Part shown: piece after piece, positions 25,177-34,902 of the stretch
Position numbering within the stretch: the first letter of the stretch is position 1
Layout: each line of letters opens with the position of its first letter
Source of the DNA: Octadecabacter arcticus 238
GTDB taxonomy: Bacteria > Pseudomonadota > Alphaproteobacteria > Rhodobacterales > Rhodobacteraceae
Assembly: GCF_000155735.2 (NCBI RefSeq)
Contig: NC_020908.1
Span: 186,001-250,000, forward strand
DNA length: 64,000 bases
Direction: 5' to 3'
Position numbers and translations under genes: made by a program
The notes under the pieces: generated by a model
What the model was told of the DNA's origin: nothing
The model's database searches: none
The model's input: only the letters and a program-made list of their open reading frames with translations

Positions 25177-25768
25177 GTTTACGCGCCTGCATGGCCACAA
25201 ATGGATCGTTCGTCCCTGCGCAGCCGACTTCTCGGCCTTCTTGTGTTGCGATCACGTCAAATCCTGCCTGTGTTAAAAGAGTGTCCAATTCAGCGACCGA
25301 TACATAGCTATAAAGCCGGTCGATGCCGTCACGTTGTGTGCCTGTGCCGACCTTCATCGCGATATGCAAGACACCGCCGTCGCGCAGTGCCGTGGCAATG
25401 GCCCGCAGATGGCGTGGCAAATCTTGTGCGGGTGCGTGGAGCAGCGAGAAATTGGCCCAAACACCGTCGTAGGCGGCCACCATATCGATCTCATCGAACG
25501 TCAGCAGCCGCGCGCCGATCTGGTGCGCCGCGTTTGCTAGCGTCACCATTCCGACCGACGCATCGACCGGATCAGGGCGAAACCCCGCGTCGCGCATATG
25601 AACCGACGCGCGGGCTGGCCCACAGCCGAGATCTAGAACCTCGGCCCCAACGGGCAACAGCGCCATAAAGGCTTTCAACGCCTTATTTGCGTGCCCATGA
25701 CCCGTGAGGTCCGCATATCGCTGTGCGGCGGTGTCGTAGAATGCGATGGTTTTCGCATCGATGCTCAC
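25169..25768 (-). CDS. Class I SAM-dependent methyltransferase
   Basis: A 199-residue methyltransferase. Motif I is [21 protein letters not shown] (about residues 41-61); the later segments [23 protein letters not shown] and [14 protein letters not shown] match motifs post-I to III of the Methyltransf_11/25 type. The substrate is unknown. The GTG start at 25768 overlaps the DUF3429 stop (GTGA) and fixes the N-terminus; a longer frame upstream is antisense-like and rejected. It is translated between DUF3429 and rnhA. Confidence 0.88.
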   Translation of the reverse strand: MSIDAKTIAFYDTAAQRYADLTGHGHANKALKAFMALLPVGAEVLDLGCGPARASVHMRDAGFRPDPVDASVGMVTLANAAHQIGARLLTFDEIDMVAAYDGVWANFSLLHAPAQDLPRHLRAIATALRDGGVLHIAMKVGTGTQRDGIDRLYSYVSVAELDTLLTQAGFDVIATQEGREVGCAGTNDPFVAMQARKHA

Positions 25769-26220
25769 AGCACCACCGGAAGCAAACAAATCACCACAAT
25801 CCCAGTTACCGGCACCCGTAGCGCCATCCACCAGCGCGGCGCGAGGCGCCAGTGCCAGAATGCGAAATCCAGAACCAGAACAGCGGCGAAACCTGCGATC
25901 AGGTTCATTCCTGCCGACGCAGGCCCGCCACCAACCATTGCAAACGCCCAAAGCGCTGGCAAAACCGACAAAACATATCCCGTTGCAGCCTGACCGCCCG
26001 TCGCTTTGGTCGCAAAGCCCCACAACACACCGGACATGAACGACAAAATTACGGTGCCGTAGGCCAGACCGATGTAGGGCCCGTTAAACCGCGGTCCGAT
26101 CCAGCTGGATGTCACTTGCATTAGTGCAGGGCTGTAGATCGTCACAACACCCCAAACGAACGGCAACAGTCCTGCAAGGCTTAGGATCAGTGCTGATTTG
26201 GGGATTTTTGAGATCGTCAC
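25765..26220 (-). CDS. DUF3429 domain inner membrane protein
   Basis: A 151-residue protein with four or five hydrophobic helices. The segment [23 protein letters not shown] (about residues 49-71) is the core of DUF3429, a family related to eukaryotic TMEM69. The function is unknown. It overlaps ispH by four bases (ATGA) and the methyltransferase gene by four, in a tight four-gene series on this strand. Confidence 0.88.
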   Translation of the reverse strand: MTISKIPKSALILSLAGLLPFVWGVVTIYSPALMQVTSSWIGPRFNGPYIGLAYGTVILSFMSGVLWGFATKATGGQAATGYVLSVLPALWAFAMVGGGPASAGMNLIAGFAAVLVLDFAFWHWRLAPRWWMALRVPVTGIVVICLLPVVL

Positions 26221-27167
26221 GCCGTTTCCCGCAGCACGCGCGGCACCTTGAATTCGACGTTTTCGACTGCTGTTTCGACCTGTTCAACTGTAACCTCATA
26301 ACGGGCCTTGAACGCGTCGATCACCTCGTTGATCAGGACTTCAGGGGCCGAAGCACCCGCTGTGATCCCAACGCTTTTGATGCCGTCCAGACTGCGCCAG
26401 TCAATGTCCGCACCGCGCATTACCAACTGGCTGTAGGCACAACCTGCTTTGCGTCCAACCTCGACCAGACGTTGCGAATTAGATGAATTGGGCGCGCCAA
26501 CAACAAGCATGGCATCCACCAAGGGTGCCATCGCTTTGACCGCTTCTTGGCGATTTGTGGTGGCGTAACAGATGTCTTCTTTGTGCGGCCCGACGATCAT
26601 CGGGAACCGCGCGTTCAGGGCTGTGACGATGTCCGCCGTATCATCGACCGACAGGGTCGTCTGCGTCACAAAAGCCAACTGCGCTGGGTCGCGCACCACA
26701 ACGTGCGCCACGTCAGCAACCGTTTCCACCAACAACACTTCACCGTCTGGCAATTGCCCCATAGTTCCGACTGTTTCGGGGTGGCCCGCATGGCCGATCA
26801 TGATCATCTGTAACCCGTTATCGTTATGGCGCTGGGCCTCGATATGGACCTTGGACACCAGCGGGCAGGTGGCATCCACAAAGATCATTTCGCGCGCCGC
26901 GGCTGCCGCTGGCACGGCTTTGGGCACGCCGTGGGCGGAAAAGATCACCGGCCGATCGTCGGGGCAGTCTTCCAGCTCTTCGACAAACACCGCACCCTTG
27001 CCGCGCAAGTCATCTACGACGAATTTGTTGTGCACGATTTCGTGGCGCACGTAGATCGGCGCGCCCCACTTTTCCAGCGCCAATTCAACGATCTTGATGG
27101 CGCGATCCACGCCAGCGCAAAACCCGCGCGGGGCTGCCAGATAAAGTGTGAGTGGTGGCTTGGACAT
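26217..27167 (-). CDS. ispH: 4-hydroxy-3-methylbut-2-enyl diphosphate reductase
   Basis: A 316-residue [4Fe-4S] enzyme, the last step of the MEP isoprenoid pathway, which makes IPP and DMAPP. The first cluster cysteine is in [20 protein letters not shown], the second in [14 protein letters not shown], and the third near [13 protein letters not shown] sequence toward the C-terminus ([12 protein letters not shown] precedes it). ATG 27167 is chosen because GGAG stands eight bases upstream; an ATG 24 bases earlier lacks one. It overlaps DUF3429. Confidence 0.97.
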   Translation of the reverse strand: MSKPPLTLYLAAPRGFCAGVDRAIKIVELALEKWGAPIYVRHEIVHNKFVVDDLRGKGAVFVEELEDCPDDRPVIFSAHGVPKAVPAAAAAREMIFVDATCPLVSKVHIEAQRHNDNGLQMIMIGHAGHPETVGTMGQLPDGEVLLVETVADVAHVVVRDPAQLAFVTQTTLSVDDTADIVTALNARFPMIVGPHKEDICYATTNRQEAVKAMAPLVDAMLVVGAPNSSNSQRLVEVGRKAGCAYSQLVMRGADIDWRSLDGIKSVGITAGASAPEVLINEVIDAFKARYEVTVEQVETAVENVEFKVPRVLRETA

Positions 27168-27235
27168 GGGCAAATCTCCGTTGCCCATCAACGTATGCGC
27201 CGGCGCGACTATGGTCCAGTGCCAGCGACGTGAAA

Positions 27236-27258
27236 CGGGCGCCCGATTAGGACGCCCG
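27236..27258 (-). terminator. Possible terminator after the NYN gene
   Basis: CGGGCG (27236-27241) pairs with CGCCCG (27253-27258), with two further G-C pairs inside and one bulge. On the minus strand it follows the NYN gene stop by about 11 bases, then reads TTTCACG. The weak T-run keeps confidence low. Confidence 0.4.
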
Positions 27259-27269
27259 CTGCATAAATA

Positions 27270-27854
27270 TTACTCGTCGACCATCTCTGGGTCTGGGACA
27301 GACGCATTTGGCTCGCGCGGCGCTTCGCGGGTCGGGCGACCGATGACGTCGCGCAACTCATCAAGCTCAATGAAATTGTCGCATTGGCGGCGCAGTTCAT
27401 CGGCAATCATCGGCGGCTGGCTGCGAATGGTCGACACAACAGACACCCGCACGCCTTTTCGCTGCAACGACTCGACCAGTGGGCGGAAATCACCGTCGCC
27501 GGAAAAAATCACGATGTGATCGACGTGCGGTGCCAACTCCAATGCATCCACGGCCAATTCAATGTCCATGTTTCCCTTGATCTTGCGCCGTCCCATGGAG
27601 TCCGTGAACTCCTTGGCGGGCTTTGTGACCATCGTGAAGCCGTTGTAGTTCAGCCAATCAACCAGCGGGCGGATCGGCGAGTATTCATCATTTTCAAGCA
27701 GGGCGGTGTAATAGAACGCACGCAGCATTTTGCCTCGGCGCATAAACTCGGAGCGCAACAACTTGTAGTCGATATCGAAGCCCAAAGCTTTGGCGGCCGC
27801 ATACAAATTTGACCCGTCGATAAATAATGCGAGCTTCTCGTCACGGTAAAACAT
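27270..27854 (-). CDS. NYN domain (LabA/DUF88) putative ribonuclease
   Basis: A 194-residue protein with a PIN-like NYN nuclease domain. The acidic residues expected at the active site are in LALFIDGSNLYAAA, KGNMDIELAVDALE and HIVIFSGDGDFRPLVESLQ, all intact. The C-terminus is a short acidic tail (PDPEMVDE). NYN proteins are thought to be RNA-cleaving enzymes; the bacterial LabA group is poorly known. ATG 27854 follows an AAAGGA site. It is read divergently from folK, with its own promoter region in the 110-base gap. Confidence 0.9.
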   Translation of the reverse strand: MFYRDEKLALFIDGSNLYAAAKALGFDIDYKLLRSEFMRRGKMLRAFYYTALLENDEYSPIRPLVDWLNYNGFTMVTKPAKEFTDSMGRRKIKGNMDIELAVDALELAPHVDHIVIFSGDGDFRPLVESLQRKGVRVSVVSTIRSQPPMIADELRRQCDNFIELDELRDVIGRPTREAPREPNASVPDPEMVDE

Positions 27855-27967
27855 TACATTTAATCCTTTTAATCGGGCACACCCGATGCAATTTACACAA
27901 TACATGTTGAAATTTATGCAACGAGTGTTGGCGCGTAAAACAACAACAATCGTGGGGCAAGTGTACT

Positions 27968-28549
27968 ATGTTGAAAGATAGTCTCGACATATCTTTCGAT
28001 ATGATCTTGGTTGCAATTGGTGGCAATGCGTTTTCGCATGCTGGTGATCCGTGTGCAACTGTCCGTGCCGCCATCGCTATGTTGCAAGCGGAATTCAGCG
28101 ACCTCATGGTAAGTAACCTCTACGAAACACCCAGTTTTCCAGCTGGTACCGGCCCTGATTTTGTCAACGCAGCTTGCGTATTTCGTAGCGCGCTGCCCCC
28201 AGAAGACATCCTCTCAACGCTGCACAAAATAGAGGCGGATTTTGGCCGAGAACGCCGCTTGCGCTGGGGTCAACGTACCCTCGATCTGGACCTCATTGCC
28301 TGTGGCGGCACAATTTTACCTGATTCGGCCGTTCAAACCCACTGGCGCGCACTGCCGCTTGATCGCCAGAAGACCGAAACGCCAGATACGCTGATCCTGC
28401 CGCATCCGCGCCTGCAAGATCGCGCTTTTGTCTTGGTGCCGCTTGCCGACGTCGCCCCCAACTGGGTGCATCCTCTGATCGGGCAAAATGTCACCGAAAT
28501 GCTGGCTCGTTTGCCCGCATCTAACCGCGCCGACATTAAGGCGATTTGA
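27968..28549 (+). CDS. folK: 2-amino-4-hydroxy-6-hydroxymethyldihydropteridine pyrophosphokinase
   Basis: A 193-residue enzyme of folate synthesis that transfers pyrophosphate from ATP to the pterin. The N-terminal block LVAIGGNAFSH, then LYETPSFPAGTGPDFVNAACVF, and the signature RRLRWGQRTLDLDLIACGG near residues 98-116 are all family features, as is LPHPRLQDRAFVLVPLADVAP. The start could also be 28001 (MILVAIGGN), which is closer to the usual N-terminus; GGGG before 27968 slightly favours the longer form. Confidence 0.94.
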   Translation: MLKDSLDISFDMILVAIGGNAFSHAGDPCATVRAAIAMLQAEFSDLMVSNLYETPSFPAGTGPDFVNAACVFRSALPPEDILSTLHKIEADFGRERRLRWGQRTLDLDLIACGGTILPDSAVQTHWRALPLDRQKTETPDTLILPHPRLQDRAFVLVPLADVAPNWVHPLIGQNVTEMLARLPASNRADIKAI

Positions 28550-28649
28550 CCCCTTAAATCACTGGATCGAATCGGGTTGTCTTATACCTGTCAAGAGACT
28601 AGATAGCGCGTTCTGACTTACCTATTTACTGACTGACAGGAGTGCCCCC

Positions 28650-29012
28650 ATGGCCCGCGTGACCGTTGAAGACTGCGTTGACAAGGTTCCGAACCGTTTT
28701 GAGCTGGTGATGCTCGCTGCTCACCGGGCGCGTGAAATCTCTGCGGGTAGTGCGTTGACCGTTCCGCGCGACAACGACAAAAACCCTGTCGTGTCCCTGC
28801 GTGAGATTGCGGAAGAAACCCAAACAGTCGCCGATCTGCGCGAACGCATGATCGAAGCCAACCAGACCCAGATCGAAGTCGACGAACCCGAAGAAGACTC
28901 TATGGCGCTTCTGATGGGCGGCGGCTCTGCTGAGGCAGACAAGCCCGCTGAAGACGATCTGTCCGAAGAAAAACTGCTCCGCGCATTAATGGAAGCCCAA
29001 GGTCAAAAATAA
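28650..29012 (+). CDS. rpoZ: RNA polymerase omega subunit
   Basis: A 120-residue protein. [20 protein letters not shown] begins it and [13 protein letters not shown] follows, the standard omega signature. Omega aids assembly and stability of RNA polymerase and can take part in the (p)ppGpp response. The C-terminal half is an acidic extension common in alphaproteobacteria. A strong ACAGGAG site stands eight bases before ATG 28650. It is 27 bases before rel, the usual rpoZ-rel pairing. Confidence 0.97.
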   Translation: MARVTVEDCVDKVPNRFELVMLAAHRAREISAGSALTVPRDNDKNPVVSLREIAEETQTVADLRERMIEANQTQIEVDEPEEDSMALLMGGGSAEADKPAEDDLSEEKLLRALMEAQGQK

Positions 29013-29039
29013 GGCCTTAACGTAGGTGGCTCGAACACC

Positions 29040-31187
29040 ATGACCAGCACGATCACATCCGACGATCTGATCGTGCTGGTCCGCACTTACAATCCTAAGA
29101 CGAATGCGAACTTGATTGCCGATGCTTTCGTCTTCGGGGCTGAAATGCACGAAGGCCAGTTTCGCCATTCCGGTGAACCCTATTTCTCCCACCCTGTCGC
29201 TGTTGCCGGAATTCTGGCCGAACAGCAGATGGATGATGCGACCCTCATAACAGCCCTGCTGCACGACACAATCGAAGACACCAAAGCCACCTACGCACAG
29301 GTTGAAAAACGCTTTGGACACGAGATTGCCGAACTTGTGGATGGCGTCACTAAGCTGACGAACCTGCAACTGAACTCGTCAGAAACCAAGCAGGCCGAAA
29401 ATTTCCGCAAACTGTTCATGGCCACCTCGCGCGATCTGCGGGTGACGTTGGTGAAGCTGGCGGACCGCCTGCACAACATGCGCACGATCAAATCCATGCG
29501 CGACGAAAAGCAGGCCCAAAAAGCCCGTGAAACCATGGATATCTATGCGCCCCTCGCAGGTCGTATGGGTATGCAATGGATGCGCGAAGAACTCGAAGAC
29601 CTCGCGTTTCGCGTCCTCAACCCCGAAGGGCGCAATTCCATCATCCGCCGTTTTATCACGCTGCAACGGGAAACCGGCGACGTGATCGAAAAAATCCAAA
29701 CGGATATGGAACTTGAAATGGACAAGGCGGGCCTTGCCGTCAACATCTATGGCCGCGCCAAAAAGCCCTATTCGATCTGGCGCAAGATGCAGGAAAAGGA
29801 TCAGGGGTTCTCGCGGCTGTCCGACATCTACGGCTTTCGGGTCATCACCCAGACCGAAGCGGATTGTTACGCCGCGCTCGGTGCGATCCACCAACGCTGG
29901 GCCGCCGTTCCGGGCCGGTTCAAAGACTACATCAGTCAGGCGAAAACCAACGGCTACCGGTCCCTTCACACCACCGTGTCGGGGCGTGACGGCAAGCGCG
30001 TCGAAGTCCAGATTCGCACCGTCGAAATGCACGAAGTCGCCGAAGCAGGGGTCGCCGCGCACTGGTCTTATCGTGACGGCATACGCGTCGAAAACCGCTT
30101 TGCTGTCGATCCTGCCCGCTGGATCGCGCAACTGACCGAACGCCTCGACGAAGACCATGATCACGACGAATTCCTCGATATGGTCAAACTGGAAATGTAT
30201 CAGGATCAGGTGTTCTGCTTCACCCCTAAGGGTGATGTCATAAAGTTACCACGCGGCGCCACCCCGATCGATTTCGCCTACGCCATTCACACCCGAATCG
30301 GCCACGCTTGCGTTGGGGCCAAAATCGACGGAATGCGCGTGCCACTTTGGACCCGCGTGAAAAACGGCCAATCCGTTGACGTCATTACCGCCGAGGGTCA
30401 GACCCCTCAAGCCACATGGATCGACATCGCCGTCACAGGCCGCGCCAAAACCGCGATTCGTAAGGCGCTGCGCGAAGAAGATCGCGAACGCTTTATCCGG
30501 CTGGGCCGCGAACTCGTCCGCGTCGCGTTTGAACATATCGATAAGAAAGCCACGGACAAGGCGCTCAAAACGGCCGCCAAATCTCTCGGCCTAAGCGATC
30601 TGAATGACCTTCTTGAACGGGTCGGATCAGCGGAAATCACATCGCGCGAAGTTGTCTCAGCAATCCACCCCGAGCTCGTCAAATCAGTCGGCCATGAAAT
30701 CGAATCCCGCCGCGCCGTCGTCGGACTTGAGGTGGATCAGTCCCATCGACGTGCCCAATGTTGCCAGCCGGTCCCTGGTGAACGGATCGTCGGAATCACT
30801 TATCGTGGTCAAGGCGTTGTCGTCCACGCCATCGATTGCAGCGTCTTGGTGGATTACGAAGACCAGCCCGACCGGTGGATCGACCTGCACTGGCACGAGG
30901 GCACTCATTCGCCGACCAATACAATCACGTTAAAAATGACGATTACAAATGACGCGGGCGTTTTGGGCGGAATTTGCACACTTATCGGGGAAAAGGGCGC
31001 CAACATCTCCGACTTGGTGTTCATTGATCGCAAACCAGACTACTTCCGGTTGTTGATCGAGGTTGACCTGCGCGATGTAGAACATATGCACATCATAATG
31101 ACCGCGCTTGAAGCTGACAGTCATGTCGCCGCAATTGAGCGGCACCGCGATCCTGGCCGTGCAGGGCAGATCGAACGTCAAGGGTAA
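29040..31187 (+). CDS. relA/spoT: Bifunctional (p)ppGpp synthetase/hydrolase Rsh
   Basis: A 715-residue RelA/SpoT homologue. The HD hydrolase domain has HSGEPYFSHPVAVAG and LLHDTIEDT near residue 76; the synthetase domain has AKKPYSIWRKMQ and GYRSLHTTVSG, and the loop motif RFKDYIS, the RxKD form found in enzymes that can both make and break ppGpp. A TGS domain (VFCFTPKGDVIKLPRGATP) and a C-terminal ACT domain (ITNDAGVLGGICTLIGEKGANISD) follow. It is the single stringent-response enzyme expected in this group and lies after rpoZ. Confidence 0.96.
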   Translation: MTSTITSDDLIVLVRTYNPKTNANLIADAFVFGAEMHEGQFRHSGEPYFSHPVAVAGILAEQQMDDATLITALLHDTIEDTKATYAQVEKRFGHEIAELVDGVTKLTNLQLNSSETKQAENFRKLFMATSRDLRVTLVKLADRLHNMRTIKSMRDEKQAQKARETMDIYAPLAGRMGMQWMREELEDLAFRVLNPEGRNSIIRRFITLQRETGDVIEKIQTDMELEMDKAGLAVNIYGRAKKPYSIWRKMQEKDQGFSRLSDIYGFRVITQTEADCYAALGAIHQRWAAVPGRFKDYISQAKTNGYRSLHTTVSGRDGKRVEVQIRTVEMHEVAEAGVAAHWSYRDGIRVENRFAVDPARWIAQLTERLDEDHDHDEFLDMVKLEMYQDQVFCFTPKGDVIKLPRGATPIDFAYAIHTRIGHACVGAKIDGMRVPLWTRVKNGQSVDVITAEGQTPQATWIDIAVTGRAKTAIRKALREEDRERFIRLGRELVRVAFEHIDKKATDKALKTAAKSLGLSDLNDLLERVGSAEITSREVVSAIHPELVKSVGHEIESRRAVVGLEVDQSHRRAQCCQPVPGERIVGITYRGQGVVVHAIDCSVLVDYEDQPDRWIDLHWHEGTHSPTNTITLKMTITNDAGVLGGICTLIGEKGANISDLVFIDRKPDYFRLLIEVDLRDVEHMHIIMTALEADSHVAAIERHRDPGRAGQIERQG

Positions 31188-31222
31188 CGGGCGCAGGCCC
31201 GCAGTGGAAGTAAGGGAATCAG

Positions 31223-31879
31223 GTGGTCTTCAGACGCAGAGACAGGCGACCGCTTTGGCGTGTGCTGCTGGAACTGATCTGGCCACGCGGTGGCTGGGGC
31301 CGTGCAGCGCAATACGTCAAACACCGTGTGCGCCGTCTGCCTGACACTCCTGAAAAGATATCGCGCGGCATTTGGGCGGGTGTTTTCACATCCTTCACGC
31401 CCTTCTACGGCCTCCATTTCGTTATTGCGGCCTTTATTGCGATGGTCATGCGCGGCAACATCCTCGCCTCCTTGATGGGGACATTTTTTGGCAACCCGCT
31501 GACCTATATCCCCATCGCCTATTCCGCGCTGGCAACCGGGCACTGGCTGCTTGGCACGCCCCTTAACCACTCCCTATTAAAAGGGCCGCGCGACCCCGAT
31601 TTTTGCAACATCGGCTGCCAGTTCAGCAACGCAGGCGGTGATTTATTGCACAATTTCAATGCAATGTTCACAGATGAACGGGCGGACTGGCACGGGCTGT
31701 TAGACTTCAACACCGAAGTTTTCTATCCCTATCTTGTGGGCGGCATCCTTCCCGGCATCATCGCTGCGACCATCACCTACTATGTTTGCGTGCCGATAAT
31801 CCGCGCCTATCAAAACAGCCGTCGCAAGGCGTTGCGCGCGAAACTGAGCCAGCTAAAGAATCCGGCTGACGCGGAGTAA
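31223..31879 (+). CDS. DUF2062 domain membrane protein
   Basis: A 218-residue protein with three or four transmembrane helices. The DUF2062 core IARGIWAGVFTSFTPFYGLHF-like segment lies at about residues 48-68 and GTFFGNPLTYIPIAYSALATG at about 87-107. The basic N-terminus (FRRRDRRPLW) is typical. The function is unknown. It starts at GTG 31223 with AAGGGA upstream and follows rel by 35 bases, before pdxJ, a conserved order in Rhodobacterales as I recall it. Confidence 0.9.
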   Translation: MVFRRRDRRPLWRVLLELIWPRGGWGRAAQYVKHRVRRLPDTPEKISRGIWAGVFTSFTPFYGLHFVIAAFIAMVMRGNILASLMGTFFGNPLTYIPIAYSALATGHWLLGTPLNHSLLKGPRDPDFCNIGCQFSNAGGDLLHNFNAMFTDERADWHGLLDFNTEVFYPYLVGGILPGIIAATITYYVCVPIIRAYQNSRRKALRAKLSQLKNPADAE

Positions 31880-31917
31880 ATCCTGCGCTAGTGTAATGCC
31901 AGTAGGAGGAGCATGTT

Positions 31918-32685
31918 ATGTCCAAATTACGTTTAGGTGTGAACATCGACCATGTGGCAACAGTGCGCAATGCGCGCGGCGGCGACACCCCTGATCCGGC
32001 GCGGGCCGCGATATTGGCGCAAGACGCTGGCGCTGACGGCATCACCGCGCACCTGCGCGAAGATCGCCGACACATCGGCGACGCGGATATCGACGCCTTG
32101 ATGGACGCACTTACCATCCCACTGAATTTCGAAATGGCTGCCACCGCCGAAATGCAAAAGATAGCCTTGCGCCACAAACCCCACGCCGTCTGCATCGTCC
32201 CCGAAAAACGCGAAGAACGCACCACAGAGGGCGGGCTTGAGGTCGCGCGCGAAGAAAACCATCTGGCCCATTTCATCGCCCCCCTGCGCGATGCCGGTTG
32301 CCGCGTGTCCATTTTCATCGCGGCTGATCAACGCCAAATCGAAGCCGCCCATCGCATTGGCGCGCAAATTATCGAATTGCACACCGGTGCCTATTGCGAT
32401 GCTGATGCTAAATGGCGCGCCGGTGGGTGCGACGCAGAGGACGATTTGAAAACCCGCGACGCTGAACTCGAAAAAATGCGCGACATGGCCGGCCTCGCGC
32501 AATCGCTCGGACTCGAAGTCCACGCAGGCCATGGGTTGACATATGAAACAGTCAAACCCGTCGCGGCCTTTCCCGAAGTTATGGAACTCAACATCGGGCA
32601 TTTTCTGATTGGCGAATCCATCTTCCGCGGCCTGCAACCTGCAATCGCCGAGATGCGTCGCCTCATGGATGAGGCGCGGGCGTAA
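31918..32685 (+). CDS. pdxJ: Pyridoxine 5'-phosphate synthase
   Basis: A 255-residue TIM-barrel enzyme that condenses 1-deoxy-D-xylulose 5-phosphate with 1-amino-acetone 3-phosphate to pyridoxine 5'-phosphate. The N-terminal [63 protein letters not shown] and the terminal [13 protein letters not shown] are all conserved blocks. AGGAGGA precedes ATG 31918. A hairpin terminator follows. Confidence 0.98.
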   Translation: MSKLRLGVNIDHVATVRNARGGDTPDPARAAILAQDAGADGITAHLREDRRHIGDADIDALMDALTIPLNFEMAATAEMQKIALRHKPHAVCIVPEKREERTTEGGLEVAREENHLAHFIAPLRDAGCRVSIFIAADQRQIEAAHRIGAQIIELHTGAYCDADAKWRAGGCDAEDDLKTRDAELEKMRDMAGLAQSLGLEVHAGHGLTYETVKPVAAFPEVMELNIGHFLIGESIFRGLQPAIAEMRRLMDEARA

Positions 32686-32698
32686 TTTAGGATGAATA

Positions 32699-32726
32699 GG
32701 GCAGGCGCTCTGCCCCGAATATTTTT
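32699..32726 (+). terminator. Rho-independent terminator after pdxJ
   Basis: GGGCAG (32699-32704) and CTGCCC (32710-32715) form a 6-bp stem with a five-base loop, followed by GAATATTTTT. It lies 14 bases after the pdxJ stop, as expected. Confidence 0.65.
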
Positions 32727-32794
32727 GTACAGACCATGCAATAGGGGCCAATAGTTTGGTACAAAACCGTTAAAATTGCCTCGAAAGGCTCCAA

Positions 32795-33106
32795 ATGATC
32801 CTTCACGCTGTCTATCTGTCCCTGATCGAAACCACCGATCTAACCGCCCTTGCAGAGGTCATGCAGGACCTCGAGAACTTGGTCGATAAGATCGAAGGTT
32901 TCACCGCCTTTCAGCACGGTCGCAACGTCGATCTCGAGGGTAAATCACCTGAATCGCCCTACGGTTATCACGCCACGTTTACAGACCGCGCAGCCCTTGC
33001 CCGTTACGCCCATGATCCACGCCACCAAGCCCTTGGTGCCCGACTTGTGGCCTTGTGCGGCGGGCCGGAAGCGATCAAGGTCTATGACATAGAAACGAAC
33101 GATTGA
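32795..33106 (+). CDS. Dabb (stress-responsive A/B barrel) domain protein
   Basis: A 103-residue protein. It opens MILHAVYLSL, then LENLVDKIEGFTAFQHGRNVDLEG, GYHATFTDRAALARYAHDPRH, the typical Dabb dimeric ferredoxin-like fold with a terminal beta strand. Members are poorly characterised small dimers; a few bind aromatics or act as monooxygenase-like proteins. The stop is close to the start of the next gene (six bases), so the two could share a transcript. Confidence 0.9.
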   Translation: MILHAVYLSLIETTDLTALAEVMQDLENLVDKIEGFTAFQHGRNVDLEGKSPESPYGYHATFTDRAALARYAHDPRHQALGARLVALCGGPEAIKVYDIETND

Positions 33107-33111
33107 ATCCC

Positions 33112-33567
33112 ATGCGCCTTATTTCATTGATGATATCAGGATTTTTGGCTGCTCCAGCAGCAGCGCAAACCGCCTTTCCATGCGACTGGGAGGCTCGCGC
33201 TGATGCCATTGTTGAACCGTGGGACGACAACACCGCGACCTTCGCCAATGGCGCGGTGCGCGTCGCCCTTTTGGACGTCATAGAACCCGCCGCTGGTGCA
33301 TTCTATCTGCGGATCCTGCATCCCCCCTATGATGAACTCGGCAGTCGGGTCTGCACCGTAGTGGGGCTCAACGAAAGTATTGGATATGCTAACATAGATT
33401 TCAATGGCTTAGAGGCTCGTTATGACCCTGCAAGGGGCCTGACGTTTGAGGTTCCCGCGACCATTTATCTGCCAGAACAGAGCTTTCAAAACCCCGCACT
33501 GGTGTCGATCACGGTGAACCAAGCCACCGGTGCCGTCACCGTCAAGCAGGCCTTGGGAAATGAGTGA
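33112..33567 (+). CDS. Exported hypothetical protein
   Basis: A 151-residue protein. A signal peptide MRLISLMISGFLAAPAAAQ precedes a mature domain that has two cysteines (FPCDW and RVCTVVGL) and alternating strand-like segments. It is probably periplasmic. The family is not recognised. ATG 33112 is used; an in-frame TTG at 33103 overlaps the Dabb gene stop but has no better ribosome site. Confidence 0.72.
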   Translation: MRLISLMISGFLAAPAAAQTAFPCDWEARADAIVEPWDDNTATFANGAVRVALLDVIEPAAGAFYLRILHPPYDELGSRVCTVVGLNESIGYANIDFNGLEARYDPARGLTFEVPATIYLPEQSFQNPALVSITVNQATGAVTVKQALGNE

Positions 33568-33591
33568 TCTTCACAGAACAAGGCTGAACCC

Positions 33592-34011
33592 ATGATCCTT
33601 GGTATTGGCACGGACCTCGCGAATATCGAACGAATTCAAGGCACTCTGGATCGGTTCGGGGATCGTTTTCGCAACCGCGTGTTCACTGATATCGAACAAC
33701 GCAAAGCAGAAAATCGCAAAGACGTCGCAGGTACCTACGCCAAACGCTGGGCCGCCAAAGAAGCCTGCTCCAAGGCCCTCGGCACGGGTCTGCGCATGGG
33801 AATCGCGTGGAAAGACATGGCCGTGACGAACCTTCGGACAGGGCAGCCGGTGATGGCGGTCACGGGTTGGGCTGCGCAGCGGCTGACCGACATGACCCCC
33901 GCAGGTCACGAGGCGATCATTCACGTGACCCTAACCGACGATCATCCTTGGGCGCAGGCGTTTGTCGTCATCGAAGCCAGACCCCTTATCAATAAGGATA
34001 CTGCGGGTTGA
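33592..34011 (+). CDS. acpS: Holo-[acyl-carrier-protein] synthase
   Basis: A 139-residue enzyme that transfers 4'-phosphopantetheine from CoA to acyl carrier protein. [16 protein letters not shown] carries the metal-binding Asp, and [18 protein letters not shown] is the conserved catalytic block with its Glu and Lys. The C-terminal part contains the [18 protein letters not shown] strand segment. It starts the acpS-lepB-rnc-era run. Confidence 0.97.
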   Translation: MILGIGTDLANIERIQGTLDRFGDRFRNRVFTDIEQRKAENRKDVAGTYAKRWAAKEACSKALGTGLRMGIAWKDMAVTNLRTGQPVMAVTGWAAQRLTDMTPAGHEAIIHVTLTDDHPWAQAFVVIEARPLINKDTAG

Positions 34012-34076
34012 CTTGACGCGACCTGACGCGCACATAGCCCCAACTTTTATTGACCTTATGACGCGAGGGACGACCT

Positions 34077-34895
34077 GTGTGGGCATCCATTAAAGAGACC
34101 GTTAAAACAGTGGTTTACGCCCTGCTAATCGCAGGAGTTTTTCGGACGTTGCTGTTCCAACCATTCTGGATTCCGTCTGGATCGATGAAAGAAACGCTGT
34201 TGATCGGTGATTTCCTGTTCGTCAACAAAATGGCTTACGGTTATTCCTACGCGTCCTGCCCCTCCATCGTCATCCCGCGTTTCGGAATTAATGTTGACGC
34301 CGAAGACTTCTGCGGCGTCTTCAAGGGCAGCAATGATCGTCTGTTCGGCTCAGAGCCGGAGCGCGGCGATGTCGTTGTGTTCCGCCACCCTGTCACGGGC
34401 CGCGATTTTATCAAACGCGTGATCGGCTTACCGGGCGATACGATTCAGATGCAAAACGGTATCATCTTGCTGAACGGCACTGCCGTTGCGCAATCTGATG
34501 CGGGTCTGTTCAGCGAAACGATGGAATATCAAGGCAGCTCAGGTAATCCTCCGCGCTGTGCAAATGGTGCCGTGGGTCTTGGCGCTGAATGTCTCAAGCA
34601 ACGCTTCGTGGAAACACTGCCCAACGGCGTGGAATACACGGTGCTGAATATCGGCAATCGTGATCTTGATACGACCGGTATCTTTACCGTCCCTGAAGGC
34701 CAGTATTTCTTCATGGGCGACAACCGCGACAATTCATCTGACAGCCGCGTGCCGCAGATCACAGGCGGGGTTGGTTTCGTGCCATTCGAAGACATCGTCG
34801 GGCGGGCTGATCGGATCATGTTCTCATCCTCGGGCCGCTCACTTCTGGCGTTCTGGACATGGCGGTCGGACCGTTATTTCAAGGCAGTTGAATGA
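34077..34895 (+). CDS. lepB: Signal peptidase I
   Basis: A 272-residue inner-membrane peptidase that removes Sec and Tat signal peptides. A membrane anchor ([17 protein letters not shown]) is followed by [17 protein letters not shown] with the catalytic Ser (box B), [13 protein letters not shown] and [14 protein letters not shown] with the catalytic Lys (box D), and [16 protein letters not shown] (box E). The GTG start at 34077 is set by the frame and a GAGGGA site; an ATG at 34058 is in another frame. It precedes rnc by seven bases. Confidence 0.96.
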   Translation: MWASIKETVKTVVYALLIAGVFRTLLFQPFWIPSGSMKETLLIGDFLFVNKMAYGYSYASCPSIVIPRFGINVDAEDFCGVFKGSNDRLFGSEPERGDVVVFRHPVTGRDFIKRVIGLPGDTIQMQNGIILLNGTAVAQSDAGLFSETMEYQGSSGNPPRCANGAVGLGAECLKQRFVETLPNGVEYTVLNIGNRDLDTTGIFTVPEGQYFFMGDNRDNSSDSRVPQITGGVGFVPFEDIVGRADRIMFSSSGRSLLAFWTWRSDRYFKAVE

Positions 34896-34902
34896 GCATT
34901 TC

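Noticed and set aside
25769..26023. Longer N-terminus for the methyltransferase, extending over DUF3429
   Set aside because: The added residues are antisense-like, Cys/Arg/Gly-rich and unconserved; the GTGA overlap at 25768 gives a natural start.
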